Shown here: in pieces, positions 21,730-33,900 of the stretch
Position numbering within the stretch: the stretch's first letter is position 1
Layout: every line of letters starts with the position of its first letter
Origin: Rosa chinensis
Taxonomy: Eukaryota; Streptophyta; Magnoliopsida; Rosales; Rosaceae
Length of the DNA: 64,000 nucleotides
Assembly: GCF_002994745.2 (NCBI RefSeq)
Contig: NC_037092.1
Span: forward strand, 75,959,824 to 76,023,823
Direction: 5' to 3'
Translations under genes and position numbers: made by a program
The notes under the pieces: generated by a model
Database searches by the model: none
What the model was told of the DNA's origin: nothing
The model's input: the letters and a program-made list of their open reading frames with translations, nothing else

Positions 21730-24700
21730 TTATGGATCCAATCTATATACATTCACGAACCACTTCGTGAAGAGGTGAAGAGCAATAATCTCTGCATTGT
21801 TCGAAGATATAGCGACTAGGGTCTGTTCTGTAGACCTCCAAGGTATCACGATCTTTACCCATGGTGAACACTTAACCAGTTTGGGAATGACCTTTGTGTG
21901 GGTCAAAGAGATACCCAACATCAGCAAATCCTTCCAAAACACTTATCATTTTGGGATAGGGATAGAGTACCAGGCCAGTGTTGGTAGCATTCCTGGTGTG
22001 TGATGGGTCTGAATCCATCGTCTCTCTGCAAGGATAAAACAAGCCCATATCAATCGTACGTCTCAATTACCGAAAGATATTTTTTACACTAATCCAATGG
22101 TGTCGCGTTGTCACAGTGCTATAACTAGCTAACAAGTTCACAACATATGAGAAGTCTGGTCTTGTGCATTGAGCTAAGTACAATAATGCGGCTATTGTAC
22201 TCAAGTAAGGCACTTCTGCCTCTAGCACATCTTCGTCATCATCATTCAGACGAAGAGGATCATTTTCAGGATCAAAACTACGGACGATCATGGGGGTGCT
22301 TGAAGGTATGACCTTGTCAAAATGCCTAAGCATCTATCAACACGATACTCATGTTCCAAACTGAGACATAATCGTGTTCTCCCAAAATCCTTCATCTCAA
22401 ACTCGGATTTCAAGTGTTCAGTGGTTTCCCTTAACTCTTTAAGGGCTTCCAATGAAGATCATGTCCAACATGAACCGCGATAGAATCCAAAACTTGATAT
22501 GGAAACACACGGGCATATCCATTCCCAATTAAGTAGTCACTTCAACCTTATTGTGAACGTGCTCCATGGTCTAGAGCCACTTGACTTTGGTAAATGAAGT
22601 CCACCATAAACTTTCATGTATATTCTGTATCTAGATCCCTATAAAGATACGTAGTGATGACATTCGTAAGATGCATGATCAATTATTTGGAAACTACCAA
22701 ACTAACAGGGTAGTGGAGTGCAGTGACATCCATTACGAGAGAATATGTCTCATCATAGTCGATTCTAGGGCATTTTGTGAGAAGCTTTGCGCCATAAGGC
22801 GAGATTACTATCTCTTTTTCTCCTCATGAATTCTAATGAAGACCCATTAGTCAATAGGTTTTATGTTAGGAGGTGTTAGCATCACTGGCTCGAAAACCTT
22901 CCTCTTCGTTAGAGAATCCAACTTAACCTGGATCGCATCTTTCCATTTAGGCCAAATTTCCCTACGTTGGTATTCATTCATCAATGAAGCGTGGTTCAAT
23001 ATCATCAGACTCAACAAACTCATGCGCAATGAAATGCATAACTACATCATATGATGGAGTTTCTATCTCACGTCTCTTGTACACTAGTGTAATTTTCATA
23101 GAGCTCTATATTCTCAGGAATAGGTTCTGACGTTGAGGCGATCCCCAACGATAACCATAATCCGGAAGATTCTCATGAGACAGATTTTGAGTGTCGATGA
23201 TCAAATGATTGGAATGTGGCAAAGTATCATTCGAACCCACGGGCCTCCTACATATCCTAGCTGGGGCCATGGCCTATAATGCCAGAGTGCCACTTTCTTT
23301 TGCGTTGGCACTATGCCTACCTCTGTGTAGGGTGGCGTTACATCCTCTCATAGGGACGTCCTTCCTTGCAAGCATATTTGCAGCAGATATGTGTGATCTG
23401 GTCATTTTAATAGGGATCGAGATGAGACATAGTGAGAACAGACCACGAAAATTCATGTCATTCCTGCTAAACATTCGTGTTCTTATCTCCCCCTAACGAC
23501 GGGAAGACTATCTCATCAAAGTGACATATGCAAATCTAGCGGTAAGGAGATCGCTTAGCAAGGGCATTAAGTGGCGGACGATTGTTGAAGTCTCAAATCT
23601 AATTGAGTTGCCCATTCGTCTATAAGGACCCATCATAGAGCTTTGTGACAGTGCAATGGACACATAAATGGCACACTCAAAGATGCATAAGTACGATACT
23701 TGTATCCAGTCACTAGCTGTAATGCAGAGGTAGATTGAGTTGCGGTGGATCGTAGACAAATTAGCATAGCTGCATGCGATATTGCATCATTCCAAGCGGA
23801 TATAAGGAGATTGGTGCGCATTATCAATGTCCAGACTACCATCGTAGTCATTTTCGCTAGACCATTTGGGTGTGTTCATGGGAATATGATGTCCAACATC
23901 AGTCCCAATGCAATAACCATCGAAAGTCTTTGATGTAAACTTTGTAGCATTGTCAAGTCCAATTGACCGAATAGGATGATCCGGGAGTGAGGCCGTTGTC
24001 ATATGATATTTGCTAGGAGTGTAATATAAGCAGCATTTACAAGCGGACAATGGCATAACACGTGACTAGCGTGTGTGCATGTCAACCAACATCATGAAAT
24101 ATTTAAGCGTCCGCAAGTTGGTTGAATCAGTCCACAGAATCCCCATGGATTCTATGTAAGAACAGGATGAGTATTTTCATATCCTTTACATAGAACGGTC
24201 TCAATCCTAACTTCCCTAAGGAACAGGCTTTGTAAAACGAGCGAGAGGTTTTAGAAGCAACCAATGAGGATTTTGGTTGGGCCTGAGCATCTGAAACGCT
24301 ATTTGAAGCAAAGTTGGTGATTGTAGCATCACCAAGGGTGTCATCACCATGATGGACGCCATCCATGGCGTCATGGATAGGGATTGTGCTAGCCCTAGAC
24401 TGGTGGTGGACGACAGCGGCGACGGTCACACTTAGTTCAGGAATCAAATTTGGATTAATGCTTCGTTTCGCTCGAAAGAATGGATGTCCGTGTGAAGTCT
24501 TTAGTAGATGGATCATCATATCATGACTAGGTTGACCTATCCTGTTGTGACAAAGTCAATATGTGTCTAAATCCAAGAGATCTTCTCTCATAACTTTATT
24601 GGATTTAATAGCTCGAATAGTGACATAGAGTCCACTAGAGAGACACATAAACTTCTCTAAGATGCGCCTTTGTTCGCAATCATTATAGGTATTATAAAGG

Positions 24701-26296
24701 AACTTATTTCCGCTCTCTACATGCGTTTTCGCATGGTATCCGTTGATTATTCATAGGTGCAATTTTCCCTAGGAGTGTAAGAGAGTTTCTGTGACAGTAA
24801 TCAATGTGCCATTTGGCAAGGGGGACTTGGGCTATTCCATGTCCTTGAATTAATACTAATGACCCAGCCATCATAGTCATACTGTCATATGCTCAGAATT
24901 AAAATGGAGTCATGAAAAGAACTCAAAATTTGATTCATAAGCCAACATTATTGTCTCTTAACCATTAGGAGAATCTAATCCAAATGCTAGCTAATGCAAA
25001 ACAAAGGTAGTTGTTTGACTTCTTTCGGTAAGTCCAAAATAAATATGACCAGGTGAGTAGAGAGATGTCAGTGAAGCAACCACTTATCTCAAAACCTTCC
25101 TAGACATCATACTCATTTTGGATGAACCTATGTGAAGAAAAACTAAACCAATGACATTTACTACAAAGTATATGACAATTGCCTATTACATCTCTTGGAA
25201 AAATAAAGACTTAAATAGAATTGGCGATCTATTAATCCAGTCAGATTTGTAGTTTTTAACCCTTCACTCTAGATCATCTTCTTGATCTTCTTGTTCCATA
25301 TAGTGAGCTTCTCTTGCTTCACAATATGCTTTGTAGGCGGTGATAATTTCTTCACGAGCTCTACAAATGTGTGCCTAATAACCGAATACTCTACATCGAG
25401 AACATACATCTATTTTCTTAGACTCCATTGATTGAGGTGCTTTGGAAGCGTCATTTAGATGACTCTTAGTGTTGGTGGTGCCACCAACATGGCCAGAGGC
25501 GTTGCCTCCCTCTCTCTTTCCACGTTGACCTCTTCGGTTCCGTGTTCCCCTATTTTATGAACTAGAACGTCCAAAAGTATCCCTAAGATTAGGGTTTCGC
25601 TCTTGGCGCCCTCTCTTAGGGGTGCAACTATAATTGGATTCAGGAATATGCTCTGTTTCCACGGATCTCAAATTATAGTTATTCACAAGGATGTTGTCAT
25701 GCTTTTTAGTGACATTCATAGCTCCAATGAGCTCATGAAACCTTGTGATCCGTCCTGCAGTAACATTGATTCGATAGTTCTTAGCAACCATCAACGCAAA
25801 GACAAGGAAGGCAGATAGAGTCTTCTCAATCAACATCGCATTTGTGATCTCTTTACCACAAAATTCCATTAAGGATTTAATGCAAAGTGCTTCTCAGTTG
25901 TAGTCAAGAACTGACTTGAAATCACAGAAATGGAGGCTGTGCCATCTTACTTCTAGGTTAGGAAGCAGGGAGTCACAGAAGTTGCCAAATCTTTTTTTGA
26001 GTGAGACCCACAGCCTTCTGGGATCTTATTCATTCATATACTAGTACTGGAGCGAATCATCCATATGACGAGTCATTAGGATGATGGCTTTAGTATTATT
26101 TGCCTCTACGGCTGCTCTATTTACTTCCAAAGCTTGAGCTTGCTCTACAGTTAGCATGTCCTGGCTAGGCTCGAGAATCGTATCCAGAATTTCATCGGCC
26201 TTGAGATGCTGGCGGACATCACGAACCCACGTACTTGTGATATCCAGAGCTAGTTGTTCCCAATGGAGCAAAGTCCAATTTGTTCATGTTACTCAT
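21730..26296 (-). pseudogene. Broken gag-pol of copia copy 2
   Basis: The gag start at 26296 is followed after 25 codons by TGA, exactly as in copy 1, and gag-like sequence continues in another frame ('DVRQHLKADEILDTIL'). Later relics are gag at 25555-25869 ('FHELIGAM', 'HIPESNY'), a zinc knuckle with degraded spacing near 25360-25420, GAG-pre-integrase at 24127-24519, integrase at 23787-24000 ('SIGLDNATKFTSKTF'), RT start at 22847-23029 ('WPKWKDAIQVKLDSL'), and RNase H at 21730-22333 ('LLASYSTVTTRHHW'). The double-Asp RT motif is missing near 22470 in the same way as in copy 1. Confidence 0.87.
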
Positions 26297-26639
26297 TCTG
26301 AAAGAGAATAAGAAAAAGGGTTAGTTTCGGAGCGAAAAAAGGTATCACGAAAACATATAAAATTTCTGATCGTAATCGCTCCTAAGAAATTAAGAATTTC
26401 TGAGCGTAATCGCTTCTAAGAAATTCAATTCCAAGAGGTATTGGATTAGATCGAAACATTAATGACGTAAGTGGTCGATCATAAATTCTCTACAAACTCT
26501 AAGTTTGGAGATCTCCACAAGCTCCAAGCTTGAAGTGAGCACGAACCCCCACAATTCAGTTTAATTAGGTCTCCCCTATGATGAAGAACAAGGGGTAGAA
26601 GAAGGGAGTTTGCAAGTCCCCGAGAAAAAGAAAAGAATT

Positions 26640-26930
26640 TAAAAGTACGGAAAGCAGAACGTTTAATAAAAATTGCTTTTTTTTTTCTCTTTTACTTTGA
26701 CGTTTCTTTGATTTGTTTGTTCTCTTCTCCTCCACGTGGGCCAGGGCCTCCTTTGTTTTTTCTTTTTCTTCTCCTTCTGCCGCACGTGGGCTTGGCTCCC
26801 TTTTTTTATTTCTTTCTTTTCTTCTTTTGGGGCCCATTCCCTTTTTTCTTCTTTCTTCTCTTTCTTTGTTTCTTTCTTTGACCGGAGTGTGGGCCACGTG
26901 CCTGCTTTTCTTTTCTGGCTCCTGGGATAG
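26640..26930 (-). other. Purine-rich leader of copia copy 2
   Basis: Between the gag start and PBS the plus strand is strongly pyrimidine-rich (long 'tttcttttct' runs), so the element RNA leader is purine-rich. The same interval in copy 1 is a GTGGC minisatellite, while both flanks align. The open frames on both strands here are composition artefacts. Confidence 0.65.
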
Positions 26931-27002
26931 AGTTCTTCTAGGTAGGAGGTGGCGGTTGCTAGGATATGAAGGCTACAATATTAGGGTTTCAGGGTTAGGG
27001 CT

Positions 27003-27016
27003 TCGTGTTGATAACG
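27003..27016 (-). other. Primer-binding site of copia copy 2
   Basis: The plus strand reads 'tcgtgttgataacg' right before the LTR. It differs from the copy 1 site by one base and has the same proposed pairing with the tRNA-Ile anticodon arm. Confidence 0.5.
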
Positions 27017-27243
27017 TGTTTAAGAAAAACTGAAATTATGAGAGAATTAAGTCATGCTTTCATTGATAATAGGGGCCTCTTTATATAGAGGATTACAAGG
27101 CATAGAATCAGAGTTGTACAATGAAAGATAATCGTACAATTAATCGGATATCTATGAATATCTCCGAGAATATCTCTAATTCAAAACCCTATTACAACTA
27201 GGTCAAGTAACCTAGAGTTAAGTATTCTGGATTTACTTAGACA
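27017..27243 (-). repeat. 5' LTR of copia copy 2, 227 bp
   Basis: Bounded by 'tgttta' and 'tagaca' on the plus strand, with PBS on the inner side and TSD on the outer side. Confidence 0.88.
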
Positions 27244-27248
27244 TTCCT

Positions 27249-28418
27249 GGATAATTGAGATAATTTTTGTTCATTTTGGTGCTTTGGGTGAAGAACCCTT
27301 AAAAATATAATTAAAAAAATGAAAGGATGAAAAGTTGAAAACATTAAATCGAAATATGTTATGTAAATTGTTTCTAGGTATAATCCCCTTTTCAATATAT
27401 CAATATTGCATCTGTCTCTTTCGATCTACTTGTTTTTCGTTCCCTAGCAGCCCCTTGATAATTTGATACCTGTAGTGGCATTACTTCAGAATAAGACGAA
27501 CCAGAGCTCGACAATCACAAAGATTCAATCAATGTTTGGTAGCTAGCTAGCTTAAATTCAAGAAACCACACTTCAAAATTTGAAATTCTAGCTAGCTTGA
27601 AGCTCAAACTCTATGGCTTGCCATAGGCGCGCAAATCTGCTGGTATGTCATGACAAAAGTGCAAAGAAATATCTTGTTTTTGTTTTTGTCCAATTCATTT
27701 AAGTTATGCACTAACATCGTCTACATTTCACAATGTAATTGTTCAGTGACCTAGATGGAACTATGTCAAAAGTCACCTCGACAATAAGGAAAATTGGTCT
27801 CATTACAAGGTAAGTATGGTACTATGTTCAGATCGGTCTTGACAATTAGAAAAATTGGCCTAATGGCTAGTGTCATAATAACGCAAAATGAAAAAACTAG
27901 AACAACACCCATAATCCACATATCCACTCAGTGGAAGACCTTTTCATAACAGATGACCCTCAAAATCATAATTTATTGATATACGGTGCAAGTCTATTTT
28001 AGATTGAACGACAATAAGATAAGTTAATTCTTAATTTTTAAGTGAACTCACTTAATATTTTTACTAAAAATATGCAAAGGAGAATTAGGTCAAGGAGTAC
28101 GAGAGTGGGAGGCTGGCCATAGGGGCACGCACCCATTTAGGAATATATACAAAGAGGTATAGAGAGAACTAATTAGATTTGGTAGTCCTATATTCTACTG
28201 TTCTAAAAGCTCGTTACAAATCCATAGATTTCCATCCATTCTATTTGATTTCCACACTTAAATCGAAAACCAAAATTTGCTTTATCTGGTATCAAACACT
28301 GGATGACTAGAGACTGAGGCACATAGCGAAATAAACCAGTGGCATATCGATTATCGAATAAAGGTTGGATGACGGAAAACTCAAATGATGATAGCATCTA
28401 CATAAAAAATAAAATAAA
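27249..28418. other. Intergenic, nothing recognisable
   Basis: AT-rich sequence with no supported open frame, RNA or repeat family. A short 'gctagctagctt' motif recurs around 27541 and 27589 in diverged form. Confidence 0.5.
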
Positions 28419-28431
28419 ATAAATAACAATT

Positions 28432-28713
28432 TTTCGACTAGGCAAAATAAAACTACAACACAAAACCCTTAATACAACCACAACCCAAATTATCAAAATG
28501 AAAGCCTTGGCTAGCTGACAAAGGTAAAGAGTGGCTCCATGATTGAACTCCAAGATGATGACCAGATTTGGCTATAGCATCCGCAAGAAAGTTTGCTTCA
28601 CGTTTGACATGATTGAATGTGACATTCTCAACTCTATTTGCCAAAAATCTCATATCTTGTAAAAAAGATTGTAACTTCCAAAGGGTTTGACAAGCATCCA
28701 AAATACTAATAAC
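28432..28713 (-). mobile_element. 5'-truncated LINE, RNase H tail only, with TSD
   Basis: The 13-bp TSD 'ataaataacaatt' flanks it (28419-28431 and 28714-28726). The minus-strand reading 28701-28453 is the end of an RVT_3 RNase H domain ('VTFNHVKREANFLADAIA') followed by the usual LINE C-terminus and a short A-rich end. Confidence 0.8.
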
Positions 28714-28726
28714 ATAAATAACAATT

Positions 28727-30947
28727 ACATTTACGGGCTTTCATAAAACTGAATTAAAGCCTAAACTTATTTGGATTTTCTGAAAATGGGCTCAAATTTG
28801 GTCATTTGGACTATGGGTCATCAAGTGATTTTACAGACATGTCCAATACCCACATTCCTATCCTATACGAGGCGAGGTGGTCCGCCATCGTCTTCCAAGA
28901 CAAAGCTAGCAAAATGATACCAGAATGAAGGAGATTTCTTTATCTTCGCAAATGCCGCAGGACAATCCTGCCAGGTTAACAAAATTAGCTGAGCTTTAAT
29001 CATAATCATGTGCCCTATGTCCTGGTGGTGGTAGTGGTATTCCAGTGATATGAACTGTGATGATGATTATGGACTGAAGGTTGGTGTTTACGGTTATGAG
29101 AATGATTAGTGGTGATTTTGGAAGGGAGCATAAAAGTGGGTTTTGGTTGGTTTTGACTTGATTTGATGGAGCGTTCTGAAGCTAATAAACTTGATCTTTT
29201 CTCTGATATATTTGAAGAAATATTTGCGTATGAAAAGACATGTTATATTCAAGCTTTAGGGTTAGCTAGCTCTAGTGGTTAGGATTAAGATACGGTAGTC
29301 CTCCATTAAAACGTAAGATATGTTATACATACTTTGAAGAGTACTACATAGTTAATTCGCCCCCAATTCTTGTACGATTCAATGCATTATGTATATGATT
29401 TTTTTTGGTCATATTAAGAGAAAGAGTTGATTAGTTTGAAACGGAAAACGACTTGGTTGATAACTTGGTACGGATAACCTAAAAATGTGAGCAAATTAAG
29501 AACCTTCTCCATATACAGTTGCTTGATAATTAGATAAGTTAATTTGCGGATTATAGTGAAGGCCGGCCTGCAGTCATAGGGCAAATAGGACATGTTGGCC
29601 TGTAGTCATCAAGGTCCATACATTCATTAAAAGCACAGCCTTTTTAATTAAGTCGTTGATAAGGTTTAGCTCTAGCTAATTGCCTAATTCCTATCTTTCT
29701 TTTTCTTTTTGGTCAAGTAGCTACCTAGTCCTTACATAATTTCTTTTCTGTTACTAATTTAAGAGAAACCCCATTTGATAAAAAATAAAAAATAATAATA
29801 AAAACTAAGAACAAGCCCAAATAATAGGATTATAGATAAGATTACAATGGATGTTTCTACAACTATTGTCAGGTGACTGATTCAACAGTTCAAAGCTTAT
29901 TTGGCAGCAAATTATAATATTTATTAAACTACAGGATTAGGGTATTAATTTTGGACTGGTAAAAATCGTTTTAACATGACTACCAAGAGGAGTTACTTGT
30001 TCAAGATGGTTGGAATGTGCGGCAGTTCATGCAGTGATTCATGCCAATTGTGACACAAATGAAACAGATTGAAGGCATAATTTTGTTTTTTTGGTGGTCC
30101 GAGGATAAATTTCTCCTCTTCCTTTTATGCACCCTCAAACAACTTTGAAGCACATTTAGAGAAGAAAGAAAGTAATTCAGTCACACATAAAAAGAAATAG
30201 AAAGTCACACGACTTTCATATTATTTAGAAATAATATATTTATGAAATGAGATAGAACATGATAATTGTGATTATAGAATTGAAGGTATGAAATCACTAG
30301 AATATTAAACAGAGTGATACAACAATTATTATACACCTTTAGTTTAGGAAACGTTTTCCCCCAAAAATTGATTCTCCCATTAAACTCGCAATGACCCCTT
30401 AGAAACTTTCCCATTCAACACCGCCCTTTCTGTTTCTCTGTGCTTCATCCAATCACCATTCAAGATGGAATCGACGGCCCAAAATCCACCGCGAGAATCC
30501 CACATCCCAAACCCAACCTGAGACTTGGACGACACGCCGAACCAAACTCATAACACCTGTTGCAGAGGATCACCGAGGTTCTCATCCAGTTCCAATAAGG
30601 TCTCGCCGCGTCACGAGTCCGTCCTGGGACGCTGACGTGGAGGTCAGAAACAGGGTCGAATAGAATGGGACGAGAGTATGGTGTTTGTGGATAGCGTCTG
30701 TCTCTGGGTCTGTTTGATGAGACCTTGAGAGTCTGTTTCTTGACACCAAAGTCATTCAAAAAATTTGAAACCCTTTGTTTTTTTTATGTCCTTTGATATT
30801 TTGTTGGATAAAGAAAAGCTTTTGAACTTTTTATAAGCCCAACAGAGAGAGAGAGAGAGTCAATTACTTCCCATATACCAGAATTCTCTCACATCCCAAA
30901 TTAATTCCCTAAAACCTCAAACTCTCTGAGACTCTGGCTGGATTTCA
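28727..30947. other. Intergenic and 5' region of the PHD/GNAT gene
   Basis: No gene is visible from 28727 to about 30400. The stretch 30430-30760 is GC-richer with a minus-strand open frame of 99 aa lacking any domain. It may be promoter or 5' UTR. A short (GA)n at 30845-30859 and the ATG context at 30948 suggest the 5' UTR lies around 30830-30947. Confidence 0.45.
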
Positions 30948-33900
30948 ATGGCGGTGGCCATGGCCCTTGAAGAACAGGGCCGGCGTGTTAACAAGAGAAA
31001 CCATAATTTGAGACAAAATCAAGGGAAGTTACTTATTGGTGCCAAAGTTGAGGTAATGCAGCTTTCTCTCTGTGTTTTTCATTCTGTTTTTGTCAGAAAG
31101 ATTGAATCTTTGGCCTGTGATTGTTGGGAATTTTGGATTTTCTGTAGGGGGGTTTTGTGATTTTTGGTTCCAGAATGTTGGGTTTGTTTGAATGTGATTT
31201 AAGTGTGTGCCGCTGGGTTTTTGGTTCCAGAATGTTGGGTTTGTTTGAATGTGGTTTTAGTGTGTGCCGCTGGGTTTTTGTTTTTTGTTATTAAACTTGG
31301 CTTGTTTTACTTTTTCTCCAATTTAGCCTCTTCTATGATCATGCTTCATTATTATGTTTCTTTCTGTGTTTCAAGTTGCAGGCTTTAATGATCTCTGGGT
31401 TAAAATTGTGTTCATGCAAAACTAGCCTTTGTGGTTTCAAACGTGCGAAAAGTCGTTTCTACTGCACATGTACTAAATTAACTGTCTGCATTTGACTACA
31501 AAGAATAACTTTCCACATGGGTTTAAGAAAAACAAAACAATCAATGCAGTGAAGAAGAAGGTTTTTATGTTCATTAGGAAATTAAAGTTCTTAATTTTTG
31601 CAGGTGAGGAGTGAAGAAGAAGGGTTTCAGGGCTCATGGCACCCTGGGACTGTCACTGCATGCACCAAAGGTTGTCGTAAAGTAGAATACGATCATATTC
31701 TATGTGATGATGGGTCTGCTAATCTTGTGGATGCTGTTTATGTTTCTCCCATATTGGATGGCATTGATTCTGTAACTGATGAGCAGAGTAATTACCATCG
31801 CGGAAGTATAAGGCCAAAGCCGCCTAAGATTGAGGTAGGGGGATGGGGTCTTCCCTATGGAATCTGTGTGGATGTGTATCATCAGGATGCATGGTGGGAA
31901 GGTGTGGTTTTTGATCATGAAGATGGTTCAGAAAAGAGGAAGATCTTCTTTCCGGATTTGGGAGATGAACTGACAACTGGAATTGACACTTTAAGAATTA
32001 CTCAGGACTGGGATGAGGTTACAGAGAATTGGCAGCGACGTGGGACTTGGATATTTCTTGAGTTGATTGAACAATATGAGCAAGAGAGGTACATTGCTGT
32101 CTCTGTGAAGCAAGTTTGGTATGATGTTCGATTAAAAGAGGGCTTTGAGAAGGTGAGGCAGTGGACTTCTCCAATGAGATATCTATGGGAGGAGCTGGTG
32201 TTGGAGGTCATTGATGATAACTTACGCATCACCGCGGATGAACTTTTTCGGGTGTTAGAAGTGTCAGGATGCTTGTCAAGAGGATTCCAGGTAGGGTTCG
32301 AGTCAGCTCAATGTGTCTTAGATGCTGATATGAATTCTAAATCATATACCACACACTCTCTTGCTATTGTACCTGTTGGCAACACATTGGATAGTAATTT
32401 GTTAGTTGATCATGATGATTTTATGAAGAATGTATTGGACTGTAGGGCTGACATTGCTGATGAACAAAGTGAAGGTTTGTCGATCATTCAAAGGACCTCC
32501 CGACAAAGCTTCAATGGAACTTCTTCTGCCAAATCTGATATTAGCAATGATGGAATTTGTGTTACTAAATCCAAAGGCAGAAGAACAGCAAATTGGCTAC
32601 CTGTGGAACTTCATAAAGAGTCTTGCCCTAGCGCTGTTGGTAAGTACATGTGTAAGGGATGGCTGCCTTCAGGGGAGTTACAAACAGCTGTTAGGAAGCA
32701 TCTTTTATATTTGGGTTGGAAAGTAGAGTATATGATAGATAAGGGCAGAATGAGATACCGTTACTTGTCGCCTCATGGAGAACCCGAATACTCTCTAATT
32801 AAAGTGTGCAGTAACTTGAGAAAGTCCTCGAAAGATTCACAATTTGCAATCTCTCAAGATGCACCTCAGTGTTTGCATGGTTCACCTGGGCAGCTTCTTG
32901 TTACTGAAGAACCACAAGAGATTCAGCATCCTCATTATTGTCCTCAACAGGTAGCGTCTCCTTTTTCCAATTCCAAGTTACATCCCGAGGTATTTATTTA
33001 CAAACCCGAATATTGCCCTCAAGCAGTTGTGGCATATGTAGACTCTCCCATAAGGGGACCCAGAAGTTTGAAAGTAAAAACAATGCGGTCTAAAGCAAAG
33101 AAGCACCTCTCTGCCGTGGGGTGGGAGTTCTACTACTCAGAAATAAGATCATCAAATAGCTTGCGCTTCAAATCTCCCAATGGAAATGTATACAACTCAC
33201 TTCTGGATGCCTGCAAAGTCTGTATGGATGAAGAAAATTCTGAAAGAAGACCTGCTGAATGCAGGTATGTCATTGACGAAGATGAGGCCCACTTAATTAA
33301 GAAAAAAATATTTTCTGTAGCAAATAGAAAATGCAAAAGGAATAGAATTTGTAGCTTGTTAAACAGTGGACCTCACTTGCTTCACGAATGCCCAAAGGAT
33401 CAATGTGCTAACCCTCCAAAGTTGAAAAGGCAAAAGGCATCTGCATCTTCCTCTGGGTTTAGAAATGGTTCTGGTGTTAGTCAGCCAACTCGTGTGCTCA
33501 GGTCAAGAAAACGAGTCCAGGAAGTGGTTACTCCTACTTCCACACACCAGAATCCCCGCACTGTCCTATCTTGGTTGATAGACAATAATGTGGTTTTGCC
33601 AAGGGAAAAAGTACATTATTGTAGCAGAAAGGGTGGTCCTTCAATGGCAGAAGGGAAAATAAGTAGAGAGGGGATCAAGTGCAGCTGTTGCCAAAAGGTG
33701 TTTACTCTTAGCTGCTTTGAGAGTCATGCTGGCTTCAATGAGACTCATGCTGGCTGCAGTAACCACAGACCTGCTTCCAATATTTTTCTGGATGATGGTA
33801 GGTCTCTCTTGGATTGCCAGATGCAAATTATACTTGAAAGAAGGAAGAGGACTTGCAGAACAGAACCACGCCATAGGATGAAGGGAAATCAAGTTCGAGG

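Larger units (their letters stand above)
21022..27243 (-). mobile_element. Ty1/copia retrotransposon, copy 2, full length with 5-bp TSD
   Basis: Both LTRs are present (21022-21258 and 27017-27243), bounded by tgttta on the left and tagaca or similar on the right. The TSD 'ttcct' is at 21017-21021 and 27244-27248, so this is a genuine integration, 6222 bp long. Minus-strand order is LTR, PBS, purine-rich leader, gag, zinc knuckle, GAG-pre-integrase, integrase, RT, RNase H, PPT, LTR. The two LTRs differ at about 15 positions plus indels by eye, so the insertion is old. It is collinear with copy 1. Confidence 0.92.

Noticed and set aside
26565..26897. Lys/Glu/Arg-rich 110-aa frame on the minus strand
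   Set aside because: Produced by the purine-rich leader of copia copy 2; the low-complexity composition has no domain, and it lies upstream of the gag start.
30460..30759. 99-aa minus-strand frame upstream of the PHD/GNAT gene
   Set aside because: No domain; more likely promoter or 5' UTR sequence of the plus-strand gene.
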